A DNA stretch of 64,000 nt from Affinundibacterium baiyunense (GCF_018139645.1 NZ_JAGSPM010000001.1:248001-312000); one strand, 5' to 3'; numbered from the stretch's first letter, positions 31,877 to 41,586 are shown. Notes: generated by a model not told the origin, from the letters alone. Program-made: numbers and translations.

Positions 31877-33066
31877 AACAAGTGATTCAACAGTATGGAC
31901 GTAAGTTTGCACTTGCCATCGTCATGAGCCTTATGCTTGGATTGCTAGGCTATGTCTTTTTGCGTTCGGGTCCATTGGCTCCCATTAGCGTCACAACTGT
32001 CAATGTTGAAAAGCGTGCAATTCAGCCTTCCCTATTTGGCATTGGAGCCGTAGAAGCGCGTTACACCCATAAGATAGGTCCCACAGTTGCTGGCCGTGTG
32101 AAACGCGTTGAGGTGCAAACTGGTGACGTCGTGAAACAAGGGCAAATATTAGCTGAAATTGACCCTATCGATTTTGAGGAGAAAATAAGTGCGCTAGATG
32201 CGAGTGTCAAACGCGCAGGTGCGAATATTTTGAGTGCGGAAGCAAACACTCAAGAGTCGCAAGCACGTAAAAAATTTGCAGAGCTACAAGTGAAGCGCTA
32301 CGAGCAACTTGTGCCATCGCGGGTTATTAGCGAAGAAGCGATGGAAGTGAAACGACAAGATTTTCGTATTGCACAGGCAAATGCTATTGCTGCACAAGCT
32401 AACCTCGATGCAATGCGTGATGAACAACAACGCACTCGCGCCGAACGGGATGGCATGGCGCGCCAAAGATCACATTTACGCTTATTGTCACCCGTGGATG
32501 GTATCGTGATGCGTCGTGAAATAGATCCAGCAACCACTGTAGTTGCTGGACAAGCTGTGCTAGAGATAGTGGAACCGAGCTCAATTTGGATCAATGCACG
32601 TTTTGATCAACAACGAGCTTTCGGTTTAACTTCATCACTACCAGTGCAAATCTCGTTACATACGCGAGCCTCTGCGTTGCCCGGCAAAATCGTCCGTATT
32701 GAGCCACATGCCGATTCTGTTACCGAAGAGCTGTTAGCGAAAATTTCATTTGATCATTTGCCGCAACCACTACCCTCGATCGGTGAATTAGTTGAAGTTA
32801 CGGTCGCTATGCCATTACAAAAAATCATGCCGGTTGTGCCAAATGCCAGCCTGCAACGCTTACAAGGGGAACTTGGAGTATGGAAACTTAATCAGGAAAA
32901 ATTGCAATTCGTCCCGGTCAAAATTGGTATTAGTGACCTCGCTGGCAACGTCCAAGTGCTAGAGGGATTGCAAGGAGGTGAGCGTATCGTCGTCCACAGT
33001 TTTAAAAAATTAAATACAGCCAGTCGAATTAAGGTCGTCGATCAACTTGCCGGAACATCCAAATGA
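31873..33066 (+). CDS. HlyD/DevB-type membrane fusion protein of an ABC exporter
   Basis: A 397-residue periplasmic adaptor, started at ATG 31873, which overlaps the TetR stop. One N-terminal membrane helix (FALAIVMSLMLGLLGYVFL) is followed by a lipoyl half-motif (GRVKRVEVQTGDVVKQGQILAEID), a coiled-coil hairpin (residues about 100-200), a second lipoyl half (VDGIVMRREIDPATTVVAGQ) and beta-barrel domains. With the two following genes it forms a three-part ABC exporter resembling DevBCA or MacAB. The cargo is unknown; a partner outer membrane channel is not encoded nearby. Confidence 0.87.
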   Translation: MKQVIQQYGRKFALAIVMSLMLGLLGYVFLRSGPLAPISVTTVNVEKRAIQPSLFGIGAVEARYTHKIGPTVAGRVKRVEVQTGDVVKQGQILAEIDPIDFEEKISALDASVKRAGANILSAEANTQESQARKKFAELQVKRYEQLVPSRVISEEAMEVKRQDFRIAQANAIAAQANLDAMRDEQQRTRAERDGMARQRSHLRLLSPVDGIVMRREIDPATTVVAGQAVLEIVEPSSIWINARFDQQRAFGLTSSLPVQISLHTRASALPGKIVRIEPHADSVTEELLAKISFDHLPQPLPSIGELVEVTVAMPLQKIMPVVPNASLQRLQGELGVWKLNQEKLQFVPVKIGISDLAGNVQVLEGLQGGERIVVHSFKKLNTASRIKVVDQLAGTSK

Positions 33067-34286
33067 TTAGCCTGGCCGGTCGCGATATTTTACATAGCTG
33101 GGGTAAATTCGTTTTTACTGGGATCGGCCTTGGCCTATTGATCGGCGTAACTCTCACTATGGCAGGCCTTTATCGCGGCATGGTAGATGATGCAAAAACT
33201 CTGCTTGATAATAGCGGCGCTGATTTATGGATCGTGCAACAAGATACCCTCGGGCCATACGCAGAGGCATCGAGTATTTATGACGACACTTATCGCAGCC
33301 TACTTGGCATGCAAGGCGTAGCTGCAGCTAGCAATGTGACTTACCTTACGATGCAAGTACGTAGAACCCAAGCGCACAGTACAAGTATGGCGAATGAGGT
33401 TCGCGCGATGATTGTCGGCACCGTTACCAACGCACCTGCACAACCAGGGCAGCCAGCCTATCTAGTCGCTGGTAGACACATCACGCGTGATCACTATGAA
33501 GCTATCGCAGACATCTCTTCAGGCTTACAACTAGGAGAGAACATCAAAATTCGCCGCAATCAATATCAGGTAGTCGGACTGACCCGTCGCATGGTGTCGT
33601 CCGGCGGCGATCCGATGATTTTCATTCCGTTGCGTGATGCGCAAGAGGCACAATTTTTAAAAGACAACGTTGCGATTGTCCGGCAACGTGCACGCACCGC
33701 ACAAAATCCGGCACTAAATCGACCTAATACGCCAACGCTATTGGCAGCAGTAATTCAGTCACAAAGTGTGAACAACTCCGTTAACGCTGTTTTAGTGCAA
33801 ATAAGCCCTGGAACCGATCCCGAAAGTGTTGCAGAGCCAATCCGTCGATGGAAGCATTTAACAGTTTATACACGCGTACAAATGGAAGACATATTGATTG
33901 CAAAATTAATCGCCACTTCTGCCAAACAAATTGGTATGTTCTTGGTGATATTAGCGATCGTCAGTGCCGCGATTGTTGCCTTCATTATTTACACACTAAC
34001 GATAGGGAAAATTCGTGAGATCGCAGTACTAAAATTAATTGGTACAAAAAACCGCACAATTGCCACCATGATTCTGCAGCAATCCTTAGCCTTAGGTGTC
34101 ATCGGTTTTGCAGTAGGAAAAATATCAGCAACATTTTGGGCACCCATTTTCCCCAAATATGTATTGCTAGAAAATAGCGACGCCGTCAGTGGTTTTTTTG
34201 CAGTAATGGCGATTTGTATGTTGGCCAGCTTACTCGCGATACGCGTTGCTTTACAGGTAGACCCAGCGGAGGCCATTGGTGGATAA
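33063..34286 (+). CDS. FtsX/DevC-like ABC transporter permease
   Basis: A 407-residue permease with one N-terminal membrane helix (FVFTGIGLGLLIGVTLTMAGLY), a large periplasmic domain of about 230 residues and three C-terminal helices (IGMFLVILAIVSAAIVAFIIYTL and two others), the MacB/FtsX/DevC topology. The start ATG overlaps the stop of the membrane fusion gene by four bases. Such permeases work mechanically with a periplasmic adaptor rather than forming a classical channel. Confidence 0.88.
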   Translation: MISLAGRDILHSWGKFVFTGIGLGLLIGVTLTMAGLYRGMVDDAKTLLDNSGADLWIVQQDTLGPYAEASSIYDDTYRSLLGMQGVAAASNVTYLTMQVRRTQAHSTSMANEVRAMIVGTVTNAPAQPGQPAYLVAGRHITRDHYEAIADISSGLQLGENIKIRRNQYQVVGLTRRMVSSGGDPMIFIPLRDAQEAQFLKDNVAIVRQRARTAQNPALNRPNTPTLLAAVIQSQSVNNSVNAVLVQISPGTDPESVAEPIRRWKHLTVYTRVQMEDILIAKLIATSAKQIGMFLVILAIVSAAIVAFIIYTLTIGKIREIAVLKLIGTKNRTIATMILQQSLALGVIGFAVGKISATFWAPIFPKYVLLENSDAVSGFFAVMAICMLASLLAIRVALQVDPAEAIGG

Positions 34287-34998
34287 ATCAAAAGGCAAAG
34301 GTATTCGAATCGAGAATCTAACCAAGACCTATGGTCAAGGAGATACTGCAGTCCATGCCTTAAAAAATGTCAATATGGTGGTAGCCCCCGGCGAAGTGGT
34401 TGGTCTGGTGGGGCCATCTGGCTCTGGTAAAAGTACCCTTTTAAAATGTCTCGGTGCCGTCATTGAGCCCACTTCAGGGCGCATGATTTTAGGCCAAGAT
34501 GTGATCTATGAGAATGGATGGAATATTAAAGATTTACGAGCACTAAGGCGTGACAAGATTGGTTTTGTTTTTCAAGCACCGTATTTAATTCCGTTCTTAG
34601 ATGTCACTGATAATGTAGCTCTATTACCAATGCTGGCAGGTGTTGCCAATGCCGAAGCTCGTCAACGTGCGGTCGCACTCTTAGAGGCGTTGGATGTAGG
34701 ACATAGAGCCAAAGCAATGCCATCCCAATTATCTGGTGGCGAGCAACAAAGGGTTTCGATTGCACGTGGATTAATCAACCGGCCACCAGTCATCTTAGCC
34801 GATGAGCCAACAGCACCACTTGATAGTGAACGCGCATTAGCTGTCATCCGCATACTCAACCAAATGGCTAAACAGTTCGATACCGCCATCGTCGTTGTTA
34901 CTCACGATGAAAAAATTATCCCCACGTTCAAGCGGATTTATCACATACGCGACGGCGTGACTTATGAAGAAGCTGGAGAAGGCAGAAACTTTGCTTAG
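34279..34998 (+). CDS. ABC transporter ATP-binding protein (DevA/LolD/MacB type)
   Basis: A 239-residue ATPase with Walker A GPSGSGKST, Q-loop FVFQAPYLIPF, signature LSGGEQQRVSIARGL and Walker B VILADEPTAPLD, followed by the switch His in VVVTHD. The start is GTG 34279 (a TTG sits one codon earlier), overlapping the permease by eight bases. It powers the exporter formed with the two preceding genes. The D-loop reads APLD where NLD or ALD is more usual. Confidence 0.9.
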   Translation: MDKSKGKGIRIENLTKTYGQGDTAVHALKNVNMVVAPGEVVGLVGPSGSGKSTLLKCLGAVIEPTSGRMILGQDVIYENGWNIKDLRALRRDKIGFVFQAPYLIPFLDVTDNVALLPMLAGVANAEARQRAVALLEALDVGHRAKAMPSQLSGGEQQRVSIARGLINRPPVILADEPTAPLDSERALAVIRILNQMAKQFDTAIVVVTHDEKIIPTFKRIYHIRDGVTYEEAGEGRNFA

Positions 34999-35087
34999 GG
35001 TCTCGATGAATCGCAACATCGTTGTCTTTGACTCGTGAAAACTTCTTACAGAATTTATCGATGATGTGACCTTGCACAGTAAGGGGG

Positions 35088-35115
35088 CCATAGATGTGCC
35101 GACACACATCTATGG
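35088..35115. terminator. Hairpin between the ABC operon and the TonB receptor gene
   Basis: Eleven-base perfect arms CCATAGATGTG and CACATCTATGG with a six-base loop in the gap between two convergent genes. No T tract follows, so termination is presumed rather than certain. Confidence 0.5.
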
Positions 35116-35245
35116 GGATAAAGTTCAAAACACAAATCTCGACTAGATATCAAAAACCAACTGATGAGGACAACTCTGCATAGAATGTATCGCTATACAG
35201 TTAGCATCAGTTCGCATTTTGAAAGTTGCCGATCAATAAATCAAA

Positions 35246-37474
35246 TCAGAACTTCCATGTGCCACTAACATACATAGAACGTCCAACTCCCGGCACGGTC
35301 GTCCCATGAGGAACGCCCATTCCCATCGTTGCTCCCTGCCCCAGATAAGCACCACCCAAGGGTAAAGAATAAAAACGATTGGTTAAATTTTCCACACCAA
35401 AATCAATTCGTCCCTGCTGAAAATCATAACTTGCACGCAGATTTACCAATGCGTAACCAGAAGTATTTAACTCACGGCGAATTTCTGAAACATGAGATTT
35501 AGCATTGACCACCTGCCACTCTAAGGTATTTGTCCATCGATCAATTTGCTGCTGCAAGCTGAATTTTGCATTCAATGGCATGATGTTATAGAGACCGGTA
35601 CGCGTTTGTGTGTTCTCTCCGCGCACATAATTGATAACGCCTTTCGCATGAATTTTTCCAAAATCACGGGATTGTGCGAGCGTTTTTTCGAACGACAAAT
35701 CGATTCCGAATAACTCCGCCTGCTGGTTACTCAAACTTAAGTTAACAAAACCATCTTTGCGCGCAGCACAAATTTTTCCAATAGACGAACAAGCGACAGC
35801 ATCAATGTAATCACGCACCCTTGTATAAAATGGCGCAAGCTTGAATTCAATTCCGCTGTCAACAAAATTCTGCCAATGAATTGTCGCACTCAAGGTTTGT
35901 GCAATCTCTGGTTTCAACTGCAAATTACCAACGTAGCCATTGCCATCGCCAAACCAATTGTTCATGTTCATCACCATGGTATTACTATTTGCCCATGTAT
36001 AACGCTCGTATAAATTGGGTGAACGCGTCTTGTAAGCATAGCCGCCATCAACACTAAAATTACTATCTGGGGCAAAACGAAATACCGCGCTTACATCAAC
36101 ATTATGATCGTTGCGTTGACGATCACTATGATTGAAGATGCCAGGAATAGATGTGGTGGAAGTTGGATCACCATAGGCCATATTGTTATATCCAGCGACG
36201 GCACCGCTATCCATTCTGACGCGTTCACTGCGCACACCGAGCTGACTAAACCAAGCAGGACTCCACTGCGCTTCCCACTCAGCGAATATAGCAAGTCGAT
36301 TGCGTTCGCCATCTTTAATATTGATAAAGGTATTCGGTGCCATCATCATGCCCGTACCTGATGCGTTCCACCAATCGTTCATGCGATATCGCTGTAATTC
36401 GGAGCCAAGAATCAATTTATCACGTTCAGACAACACCCAATCTACTTTGAGTACCGCGCCAGTATTATGTCCCGCTGTTTCCATCGGCATGCCAGGCGCA
36501 TTACCATACCAATATTGCTTATCATCAGAAAAATTCATTCTATGTTGCGTGTGCTCATGATAAATCCGTGCATCAACATTGCCCCACTCAAGTTGCTGGC
36601 GATAATGCAGATTGATTTGCTCACTACGATTACGCGTCATATCCATGCGTTGATTTGGAAAGCCTTGTAAAGGAATATCTTGCAACCCTAGTTTCAATTC
36701 GAGTAATTGATTTGAGCCCCTTATCGCAAAGCCTAATGCATGATTTTCACTTTGGTAAGCGGATGAACCAACCTCTCGGCCAGATGTCACGCTTCCTAAG
36801 GCAGACAACCCATTCAATTTAAAAGACTTCGCTGCCAGATAATTATCGGCTTTTGCAACTGCACCTGAATAGTTCAAACTGAAGCTGGGTGTCGCATAAT
36901 TAGCGTTTACATTGGCGCCGCGAGCATGACTATTACTTCGATAAAAAATACTCGTCTTTCCCTTCAAAAGACTTTCCTGATTTTTTCCTGCAAAGACCGG
37001 AGTTACTGAATTGACTTTGATGGTGCCACCGATACTGTCGCCGCCACTGCTGACAGGGGCAATACCATTCAGTACCTGTATACTTCCTACATTGCTTGGA
37101 TCGATATAAGACAGTGGAGGATTCATATGATTTGCACAGCCCGAAATCAAGTTCATACCATCAACCTGAATACGCAAACGATCATCTGCTAAACCATGTA
37201 AGGATGGTAGGCTCGAAAGTCCACCAGCTTTATATAAACTCATGCCTGGAATATTTTCTAAGAGTGACGCTGTATCACTCAAAATGCTCGCTGACCCAGC
37301 TTTACTTTCTCCATCAACGTTAGGTGCAGCAATCTTCTCTCCACGAATAGTGATTTGACTAAGTTCTTGATTTTTCTTTGAAGCACTTTGCTGGACTTGG
37401 CCAAAAGAAAATTGGCTTGTGAATGTGGCGACAATAGCCAAAACAATTAATTTTTTTCGATAAAGTGTATTCAT
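35246..37474 (-). CDS. TonB-dependent receptor, copper-receptor (OprC/NosA) like
   Basis: A 742-residue outer membrane receptor started at ATG 37474 (MNTLYRKKL; upstream in-frame ATG ignored). Signal peptide to about residue 25, then a plug domain (SILSDTASLLENIPGMSLYKAGGLSSLPSLHG), then a long beta-barrel ending in the aromatic GTWKF. In the plug the sequence SGCANHMNPPLSYI has the Cys, His and Met arrangement of copper-binding receptors OprC and NosA. Import of copper or another metal is the likely role; copper would serve NosZ- or oxidase-type enzymes, but none is in the window. A DUF2946 gene lies upstream on the same strand. Confidence 0.85.
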   Translation of the reverse strand: MNTLYRKKLIVLAIVATFTSQFSFGQVQQSASKKNQELSQITIRGEKIAAPNVDGESKAGSASILSDTASLLENIPGMSLYKAGGLSSLPSLHGLADDRLRIQVDGMNLISGCANHMNPPLSYIDPSNVGSIQVLNGIAPVSSGGDSIGGTIKVNSVTPVFAGKNQESLLKGKTSIFYRSNSHARGANVNANYATPSFSLNYSGAVAKADNYLAAKSFKLNGLSALGSVTSGREVGSSAYQSENHALGFAIRGSNQLLELKLGLQDIPLQGFPNQRMDMTRNRSEQINLHYRQQLEWGNVDARIYHEHTQHRMNFSDDKQYWYGNAPGMPMETAGHNTGAVLKVDWVLSERDKLILGSELQRYRMNDWWNASGTGMMMAPNTFINIKDGERNRLAIFAEWEAQWSPAWFSQLGVRSERVRMDSGAVAGYNNMAYGDPTSTTSIPGIFNHSDRQRNDHNVDVSAVFRFAPDSNFSVDGGYAYKTRSPNLYERYTWANSNTMVMNMNNWFGDGNGYVGNLQLKPEIAQTLSATIHWQNFVDSGIEFKLAPFYTRVRDYIDAVACSSIGKICAARKDGFVNLSLSNQQAELFGIDLSFEKTLAQSRDFGKIHAKGVINYVRGENTQTRTGLYNIMPLNAKFSLQQQIDRWTNTLEWQVVNAKSHVSEIRRELNTSGYALVNLRASYDFQQGRIDFGVENLTNRFYSLPLGGAYLGQGATMGMGVPHGTTVPGVGRSMYVSGTWKF

Positions 37475-37668
37475 AATTAGTTCTTCAATAAATTTTTTCG
37501 TTAAGAACATTTATAGGAATGTTCCTGTGAACGATATGTGTAGGCAGTAGCGCAAGCTACGCAAAAAATTGGACTCGTCACGAGATAAAATGTTTGCCTT
37601 TTTTCAGGCAGAACAAATATCTCACTCCATTACTCTTATTGTTCTATTGAGGCGTAATGAGATATCCA

Positions 37669-37700
37669 TTCATTACCCTGAGCTTCGTCATAGTAATGAA
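37669..37700. other. Short inverted repeat upstream of the TonB receptor
   Basis: TTCATTAC and GTAATGAA separated by 16 bases, in the 294-base gap between the DUF2946 gene and the receptor. It could be a weak terminator after the first gene or a regulatory stem. Nothing else stands out in the gap. Confidence 0.3.
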
Positions 37701-37768
37701 CGGTTGTTGATCAATCATAGAAATGAACTTCCTTGAATAAGGGAAATCAATCAAGCTTTAATCGCCAC

Positions 37769-38170
37769 TTAGCCAGCGAAATTAGAAGGTGGGCCACGTG
37801 CAAAAAATGCCGTCGTGATGTATGAATAAAAGCCAGTTGCAGAAATAGGCGGCAACAAATAAACATACAAATGTGACGGGCGATAAGTAATACCGTCATA
37901 TGTCGCCAGTAAGATGCCCGACGGTAGACACAAAGAGCAATCAAGTAAGTGCCCTTGCATGGATGCGCTCGTTGATTCGTCAATACCCAAACCATCGATA
38001 CCAGTTTCTTGCGCGACAAATTTATAGCCAGTGCTGGTACAAACCAGATTGAGAATCTTGGGATTAACAACTGGAGAAACGATTGCAACACCCAAAGTCA
38101 ATCCGTAAAGCAGCAGCATTAGCTGTGCTAAACGTGAAAAAATCGAGCGTCGTTGTAATAGGGTTTTCAT
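37769..38170 (-). CDS. DUF2946 family protein
   Basis: A 133-residue protein with one N-terminal membrane segment or signal (LAQLMLLLYGLTLGVAIVSPVV), a Cys pair DCSLCLPSG in the middle, a second hydrophobic stretch and the C-terminal ARGPP motif. These are the marks of DUF2946 proteins, which often lie next to copper-type TonB receptors; the function is unknown, metal handling being the common guess. It precedes the TonB receptor on the same strand. Confidence 0.7.
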   Translation of the reverse strand: MKTLLQRRSIFSRLAQLMLLLYGLTLGVAIVSPVVNPKILNLVCTSTGYKFVAQETGIDGLGIDESTSASMQGHLLDCSLCLPSGILLATYDGITYRPSHLYVYLLPPISATGFYSYITTAFFARGPPSNFAG

Positions 38171-38634
38171 CGAAAATTACAAAATAAAAGGGACCTGAAA
38201 TAAAACAATCAAATCCACATCCAGCCACTGATTGCACCGCTTGAATCACGGCATCTACAACACTCAAAGAAGACTCAATTGTACGGTCTTTATTTATTTA
38301 GAAGGATGATAAATATCATGAATCATCCTTGTGATCGTGTCGTTAATTTATTCGGAATGTGCCGATAAATTCATAACTGATACCGATCGAATGTACGAAG
38401 TCCCCTAAGACCGACTTCTCGTCTAAATAGAAAAGTTTAAACATAGCTTGCGGATAAAAATCTCTGCTCATCGAGCTTAGCTATTTCAATAAAAAGCTAT
38501 AAGCGTATCTCGTTTACACTCTCCAATTTGACACATATCAATGAAAATAAGATTGGGATTCACAGCAGTTGACCCAACTACATTTAGTCACTATTCTTAA
38601 AAACACACTACATATTGTGTTTTAAGGAGTCTCA
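38171..38634. other. Intergenic region with nrdD promoter
   Basis: 464 bases with no gene. The left part serves the DUF2946 gene; the right part carries the FNR-type box at 38528 and the ribosome site AAGGAG before nrdD. Several AT-rich stretches but no other clear element. Confidence 0.5.
38528..38541. promoter_or_regulatory. FNR/Anr box upstream of nrdD
   Basis: TTGACACATATCAA matches the FNR/Anr consensus (TTGAT-N4-ATCAA) with one mismatch. It lies 94 bases before the nrdD start, fitting anaerobic activation. Confidence 0.7.
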
Positions 38635-40650
38635 ATGAGCATAAACTTCCCTTTATCCCATCGCAAAATAATCAAACGCGATGGCTGCATTGTCAGTTTT
38701 GATGCAAGCAAAATTGACTCTGCAATCAAGCGTGCTGGATTGGCAAGCAGTGAATTTGTGGCCGATCATGCACACAAAATTACGAGGCGAGTGTTAAGCC
38801 TAATTGAGAAATTTCCAGCACCTCAGCCACTTTCTGTTGAACAAATTCAAGATTTGGTTGAATCATGCTTGTTTGAAGCAAACTACCGAAAGACCTTACG
38901 CGCCTATATCGTTTATCGTGAACAGCATCAGAAACTAAGGGTCGATAACAAATCCCTAGTTGATGTTGAATTATCGATGAATGAATATCTAAACAGACAA
39001 GATTGGCGTATCAATGCAAACGCTAATCAAGGATATTCACTAGGTGGATTGATCCTCAATGTTTCGGGAAAAGTTATTGCTAATTACTGGCTCAATCATG
39101 TCTATCCACCTGAAGTAGGACAAGCCCACAGAAATGCCGATTTGCATATTCATGATCTTGATATGCTGGCAGGCTATTGTGCAGGTTGGTCTTTGCGCAC
39201 TTTACTAAACGAAGGATTAAATGGGGTTCCAGGAAAAGTGGAATCTGATCCGCCCAAGCATTTTTCTAGCGCCATCGGGCAGATCGTCAATTTTCTCGGC
39301 ACGCTACAAAATGAATGGGCTGGTGCGCAGGCATTCAGTTCATTTGATACCTACATGGCGCCTTATGTGCGCAAAGATAAGCTCGATTACAAGGACATCA
39401 AACAATATCTACAAGAGCTCATTTACAACTTAAATGTACCATCGCGCTGGGGCACCCAAACACCGTTCACCAATCTGACTTTCGATTGGATATGTCCAGA
39501 AGATTTACGTGATCAAGTACCGGTGATTGCTGGAGTTGAGATGGATTTCACTTATGGTGATTTACAGGCAGAAATGGATCTCATCAATCGCGCTTATATC
39601 GAAGTCATGATGGCAGGCGATGCAAAAGCGCGTGTCTTCACCTTCCCTATTCCTACCTATAACATCACCGAGGATTTTGATTGGCATAGTCCAAATGCAG
39701 AATTACTTTTTGAAATGACGGCACGTTATGGCTTACCTTATTTTCAGAATTTCATTAACTCTGAGTTGAAACCGAACATGATACGTTCGATGTGCTGTCG
39801 ACTCCAGTTAGACCTGCGTGAACTACTAAAACGCGGTAACGGCTTATTTGGTTCAGCCGAACAAACGGGTTCTCTTGGTGTCGTCACCGTCAATTGTGCG
39901 AGGTTAGGTTATTTGTATCGTGGCGACGAACCTAGCTTATTGTCTGCACTCGATAAGTTGCTTGAGTTAGGAAAAACTAGCTTAGAGATCAAACGCAAAG
40001 TCATACAGCGCCACATGGATAATGGTCTATTCCCTTACACCAAACGCTACCTCGGCACATTGCGCAATCATTTCTCTACCTTAGGTGTTAATGGTATCAA
40101 TGAAATGATACGTAACTTTACCGACGATCAACACGATATCAGCAGCGACACTGGGCATGCGATGGCCGTTCGCTTATTGGATCATGTACGTGGACGTATG
40201 TTGGCGTTTCAAGATGAAACCGGGCACATGTACAACCTAGAAGCAACACCAGCAGAAGGGACAACTTATCGTTTTGCAAAAGAAGACCGTAAACAATTTC
40301 CCGCCATTTTGCAAGCCGGCACCCAGGATATGCCCTACTACACCAACTCGTCGCAATTACCGGTAGGCTTTACAGATGACCCATTTACTGCACTCACTTT
40401 GCAAGATGATCTTCAACGTAAATACACAGGGGGAACCGTCTTGCATTTGTATATGAGTGAGGCGCTCAGCAGTGCCGACGCTTGCCGACATTTGGTACGA
40501 AAGGCACTCAGCCGATTCACCTTACCCTATATCACTATTTCACCGACATTTTCGATTTGCCCTAAGCATGGATATCTTCGTGGGCAGCATGAATTTTGTC
40601 CAAAATGCGATGAAGAATTAATCGCTCGTAAGCAACATCAGTTTGTTTAA
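38635..40650 (+). CDS. nrdD: NrdD: anaerobic (class III) ribonucleoside-triphosphate reductase, catalytic part without the glycyl-radical tail
   Basis: A 671-residue protein. The N-terminus is an ATP-cone (IIKRDGCIVSFDASKIDSA). The body has family motifs including SMCCRLQLDLRELLKRGNGLFGS, with the CC pair near the active site, and NCARLGYLYRG. The C-terminus has the zinc site CPKHGYLRGQHEFCPKC and then stops, whereas usual NrdD proteins continue for about 40 residues with the glycyl radical loop. That loop is encoded by the next gene. The enzyme makes dNTPs without oxygen. A good AAGGAG ribosome site precedes it. Confidence 0.93.
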   Translation: MSINFPLSHRKIIKRDGCIVSFDASKIDSAIKRAGLASSEFVADHAHKITRRVLSLIEKFPAPQPLSVEQIQDLVESCLFEANYRKTLRAYIVYREQHQKLRVDNKSLVDVELSMNEYLNRQDWRINANANQGYSLGGLILNVSGKVIANYWLNHVYPPEVGQAHRNADLHIHDLDMLAGYCAGWSLRTLLNEGLNGVPGKVESDPPKHFSSAIGQIVNFLGTLQNEWAGAQAFSSFDTYMAPYVRKDKLDYKDIKQYLQELIYNLNVPSRWGTQTPFTNLTFDWICPEDLRDQVPVIAGVEMDFTYGDLQAEMDLINRAYIEVMMAGDAKARVFTFPIPTYNITEDFDWHSPNAELLFEMTARYGLPYFQNFINSELKPNMIRSMCCRLQLDLRELLKRGNGLFGSAEQTGSLGVVTVNCARLGYLYRGDEPSLLSALDKLLELGKTSLEIKRKVIQRHMDNGLFPYTKRYLGTLRNHFSTLGVNGINEMIRNFTDDQHDISSDTGHAMAVRLLDHVRGRMLAFQDETGHMYNLEATPAEGTTYRFAKEDRKQFPAILQAGTQDMPYYTNSSQLPVGFTDDPFTALTLQDDLQRKYTGGTVLHLYMSEALSSADACRHLVRKALSRFTLPYITISPTFSICPKHGYLRGQHEFCPKCDEELIARKQHQFV

Positions 40651-40667
40651 CTTAAATAGGAGTCTCT

Positions 40668-40865
40668 ATGAACACTAGCAATGCCCCTCTTTCTCAAACA
40701 CAAAATCCATCGATCATCTTAGATGATGCGGAACGTCAAGTCTGTGAAGTCTGGACCCGTGTCATGGGCTATCATCGACCAGTGAGTTCATTTAATACCG
40801 GAAAAAAAGGGGAGTTTTATGAACGCACTTATTTTGAAGAAAATACAGTAGAGAAAGCTTACTGA
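40668..40865 (+). CDS. Stand-alone glycyl-radical domain of class III ribonucleotide reductase
   Basis: A 65-residue protein with its own ribosome site (AGGAG) 18 bases after nrdD. Its core VCEVWTRVMGYHRPVSSF is the RVxGY glycyl radical motif, with the Gly expected to carry the radical, followed by NTGKKGEFYERTYF. In ordinary NrdD proteins this stretch directly follows the zinc site of the same chain. Here the reductase is therefore split into two polypeptides. The clean start signal and lack of any matching frame remnant argue against a recent frameshift. NrdG, encoded next, would form the radical on this peptide. I believe similar small proteins occur in other betaproteobacteria but cannot verify it. 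Confidence 0.85.
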   Translation: MNTSNAPLSQTQNPSIILDDAERQVCEVWTRVMGYHRPVSSFNTGKKGEFYERTYFEENTVEKAY

Positions 40866-40866
40866 G

Positions 40867-41586
40867 ATGCCAGCAGCGACAGCATTGCGCACACTTAAAG
40901 TTGGTGGGATAACGAAATTTAGCAGCACCGATTACCCAGGCAAATTGTCGTTAGTCGTGTTTGTGCAAGGCTGTCCATGGCGCTGCGGGTATTGTCATAA
41001 TCCGCATTTACAAACCAGAACAGCCGATGCGCCGATTACTTGGGCGTCCGTTCTACATTTGTTAAGGCAACGCGTCGGCTTTATCGACGCCGTTGTATTT
41101 AGCGGTGGTGAGGCAACAATAGATCCAGCATTAAGTTCTGCAATTGACGAAGTGCGCCAACTAGGATTTGCAGTTGGCTTGCATACTGCTTGCATTTATC
41201 CCCGCCAACTACAAGCCATCTTGCCCAAACTAGATTGGGTAGGCTTTGATATCAAAGCCCCCTTTCATCGCTACCCCGTTGTGACGGGCAAAGCGGATAG
41301 TGGTCAGCATATTCAGGCATGCACACAGATGATACTGGCTAGTGGAGTCGATTACGAATGTCGTACCACGGTTCATCCTGCATTGTTGTCTTCTGAGGAT
41401 ATAGTGAATTTAGCTTACGATTTATCAGTAATGGGTGTTACCAACTATGCGATACAACTATTTCGATCACTAGGCTGCCTAGACACAAATTTACAAACAA
41501 ATCTGCCAAACGATTATCCGGATGCGACAACGCTGCAAACTCTTCAAGATCTATTCCCCAAGTTCACATTGCGACAGAATCATTAA
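40867..41586 (+). CDS. nrdG: NrdG: anaerobic ribonucleotide reductase activating enzyme (radical SAM)
   Basis: A 239-residue radical SAM protein with the cluster motif CPWRCGYCHNP (CxxxCxxC) at about residues 39-49 and VVFSGGEATID nearby. It makes a 5'-deoxyadenosyl radical that abstracts hydrogen from the glycyl residue of NrdD, here presumably from the separate 65-residue protein whose gene ends one base before this start. It is longer than the ~155-residue E. coli NrdG and belongs to the longer class of activases. Confidence 0.9.
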   Translation: MPAATALRTLKVGGITKFSSTDYPGKLSLVVFVQGCPWRCGYCHNPHLQTRTADAPITWASVLHLLRQRVGFIDAVVFSGGEATIDPALSSAIDEVRQLGFAVGLHTACIYPRQLQAILPKLDWVGFDIKAPFHRYPVVTGKADSGQHIQACTQMILASGVDYECRTTVHPALLSSEDIVNLAYDLSVMGVTNYAIQLFRSLGCLDTNLQTNLPNDYPDATTLQTLQDLFPKFTLRQNH

